This document shows positions 6,323 through 6,771 of a DNA stretch of 6,771 bases, one piece after another. The position numbers were made by a program, and so were the translations under genes. A model generated the notes under the pieces. The model did no database searches. It had not been told where the DNA came from and was given only the letters and a program-made list of their open reading frames with translations. This DNA is from Megamonas hypermegale_A (GTDB taxonomy: Bacteria > Bacillota > Negativicutes > Selenomonadales > Selenomonadaceae). The stretch lies in the NCBI RefSeq assembly GCF_030371585.1, contig NZ_JAUDCE010000074.1. One strand, 5' to 3'. How positions within the stretch are numbered: position 1 is the first letter of the stretch; the number at the start of each line of letters is the position of its first letter.

Positions 6323-6771
6323 TTATTTTTTCGTCATCATATAACCCACTGCACCGCCAATACATGCACCACCGCCGATAACAGTAATAAGTGTAGATGA
6401 AGTCAACATTCCAACTGCCGCAACTACCGCACCGCCAACAGCTACATACGGTAATGGAGAAGAATTCTTTTTATACGTAACAGGTCTTCTTCTGGTAGTT
6501 CCGGTAGAAACAGTAACTGCCGGTCTTGCTGTTTTACTTTGATTTTGTTTTGCTTTCTGCTGTTCAATATAATCACGTTCCACATATGGCACTAATTTTA
6601 ATAATAAATCGAACCGTTCATATGAGAAATTTAAAAATAAATCACTTAACAACTTTTTTTCATAATCTCTAGTCCAATGTGTTTCATCTTCATTTAAAGT
6701 TTTGTTATCATGCGGTTCGAAAATATCAATATTATTTTCTTTTATTATTCGTAACATTTCCTGTATTGTTT
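6323..6771 (-). CDS. Small protein with C-terminal glycine-rich membrane hairpin (5' end off window)
   Basis: The frame is open from the right edge to TAA at 6323-6325, giving at least 149 codons. An ATG at 6755-6757 would give 144 residues. The only SD-like bases there (AGGA) sit almost against it, and the frame continues upstream as TIQEM, so I treat the gene as truncated at its 5' end. Numbering from that ATG, residues 1-66 are charged and probably helical. Residues 67-98 are a basic, Ser/Thr-rich linker with TRRRP (89-92 region). Residues 103-118 and 121-141 are two hydrophobic Gly/Ala/Val segments with only a short polar turn between them, ending in KK, as in a membrane hairpin. No family is recognised. 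It lies 11 bases from the ATPase start, whose RBS overlaps this gene's stop. It may be a membrane anchor or assembly partner for the ATPase, which is an inference from position and shape. Confidence 0.85.
   Translation of the reverse strand, partial: TIQEMLRIIKENNIDIFEPHDNKTLNEDETHWTRDYEKKLLSDLFLNFSYERFDLLLKLVPYVERDYIEQQKAKQNQSKTARPAVTVSTGTTRRRPVTYKKNSSPLPYVAVGGAVVAAVGMLTSSTLITVIGGGACIGGAVGYMMTKK

Noticed and set aside
1..6771. CRISPR array, tRNA, rRNA, insertion sequence or attachment-site repeats
   Set aside because: No regularly spaced direct repeats, cloverleaf-like sequences, transposase motifs or flanking duplications were seen; the window is almost wholly coding.

Overview
The window is about 37% GC by eye and gene-dense. 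Every gene I support lies on the minus strand and has a strong AGGAGG-type ribosome binding site. This suggests a low-GC Bacillota-like bacterium. A Negativicutes-type host is my guess only; nothing here fixes the taxon.

Reading in the direction of transcription (right to left), there are five tightly packed genes. (1) A 5'-truncated small protein with a C-terminal glycine-rich membrane hairpin (6323-6771). (2) A 1081-residue HerA/VirB4-type ATPase with an unusual serine-rich, hydrophobic insertion (3066-6311). (3) A 550-residue protein with a duplicated N-terminal motif, a candidate Mrr-like PD-(D/E)XK nuclease region and a glycine-zipper membrane region (1403-3055). (4) An EcsC-family protein (575-1363). 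(5) A 49-residue zinc-ribbon protein (415-564). The gaps are 11, 10, 39 and 10 bases. At three of the four junctions the next gene's Shine-Dalgarno overlaps the previous stop codon, so the genes look translationally coupled and likely to work as one unit. The promoter lies beyond position 6771.

After the fifth gene come a 14-bp-stem hairpin (375-407) and a weak promoter candidate. The 5' part of a DUF445 membrane-protein gene follows (1-333) and runs off the left edge. It looks like a chromosomal neighbour, not a member of the cassette.

The most interesting content is the five-gene cassette. It combines a DNA-pumping-type ATPase, a candidate nuclease and EcsC, and four consecutive proteins each carry a Gly/Ala-rich hydrophobic segment. 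HerA-nuclease pairs are known in DNA end processing and anti-phage defence, and a membrane-attached version of such a machine is my working hypothesis. Function is inferred from sequence only; no search or structure prediction was run.
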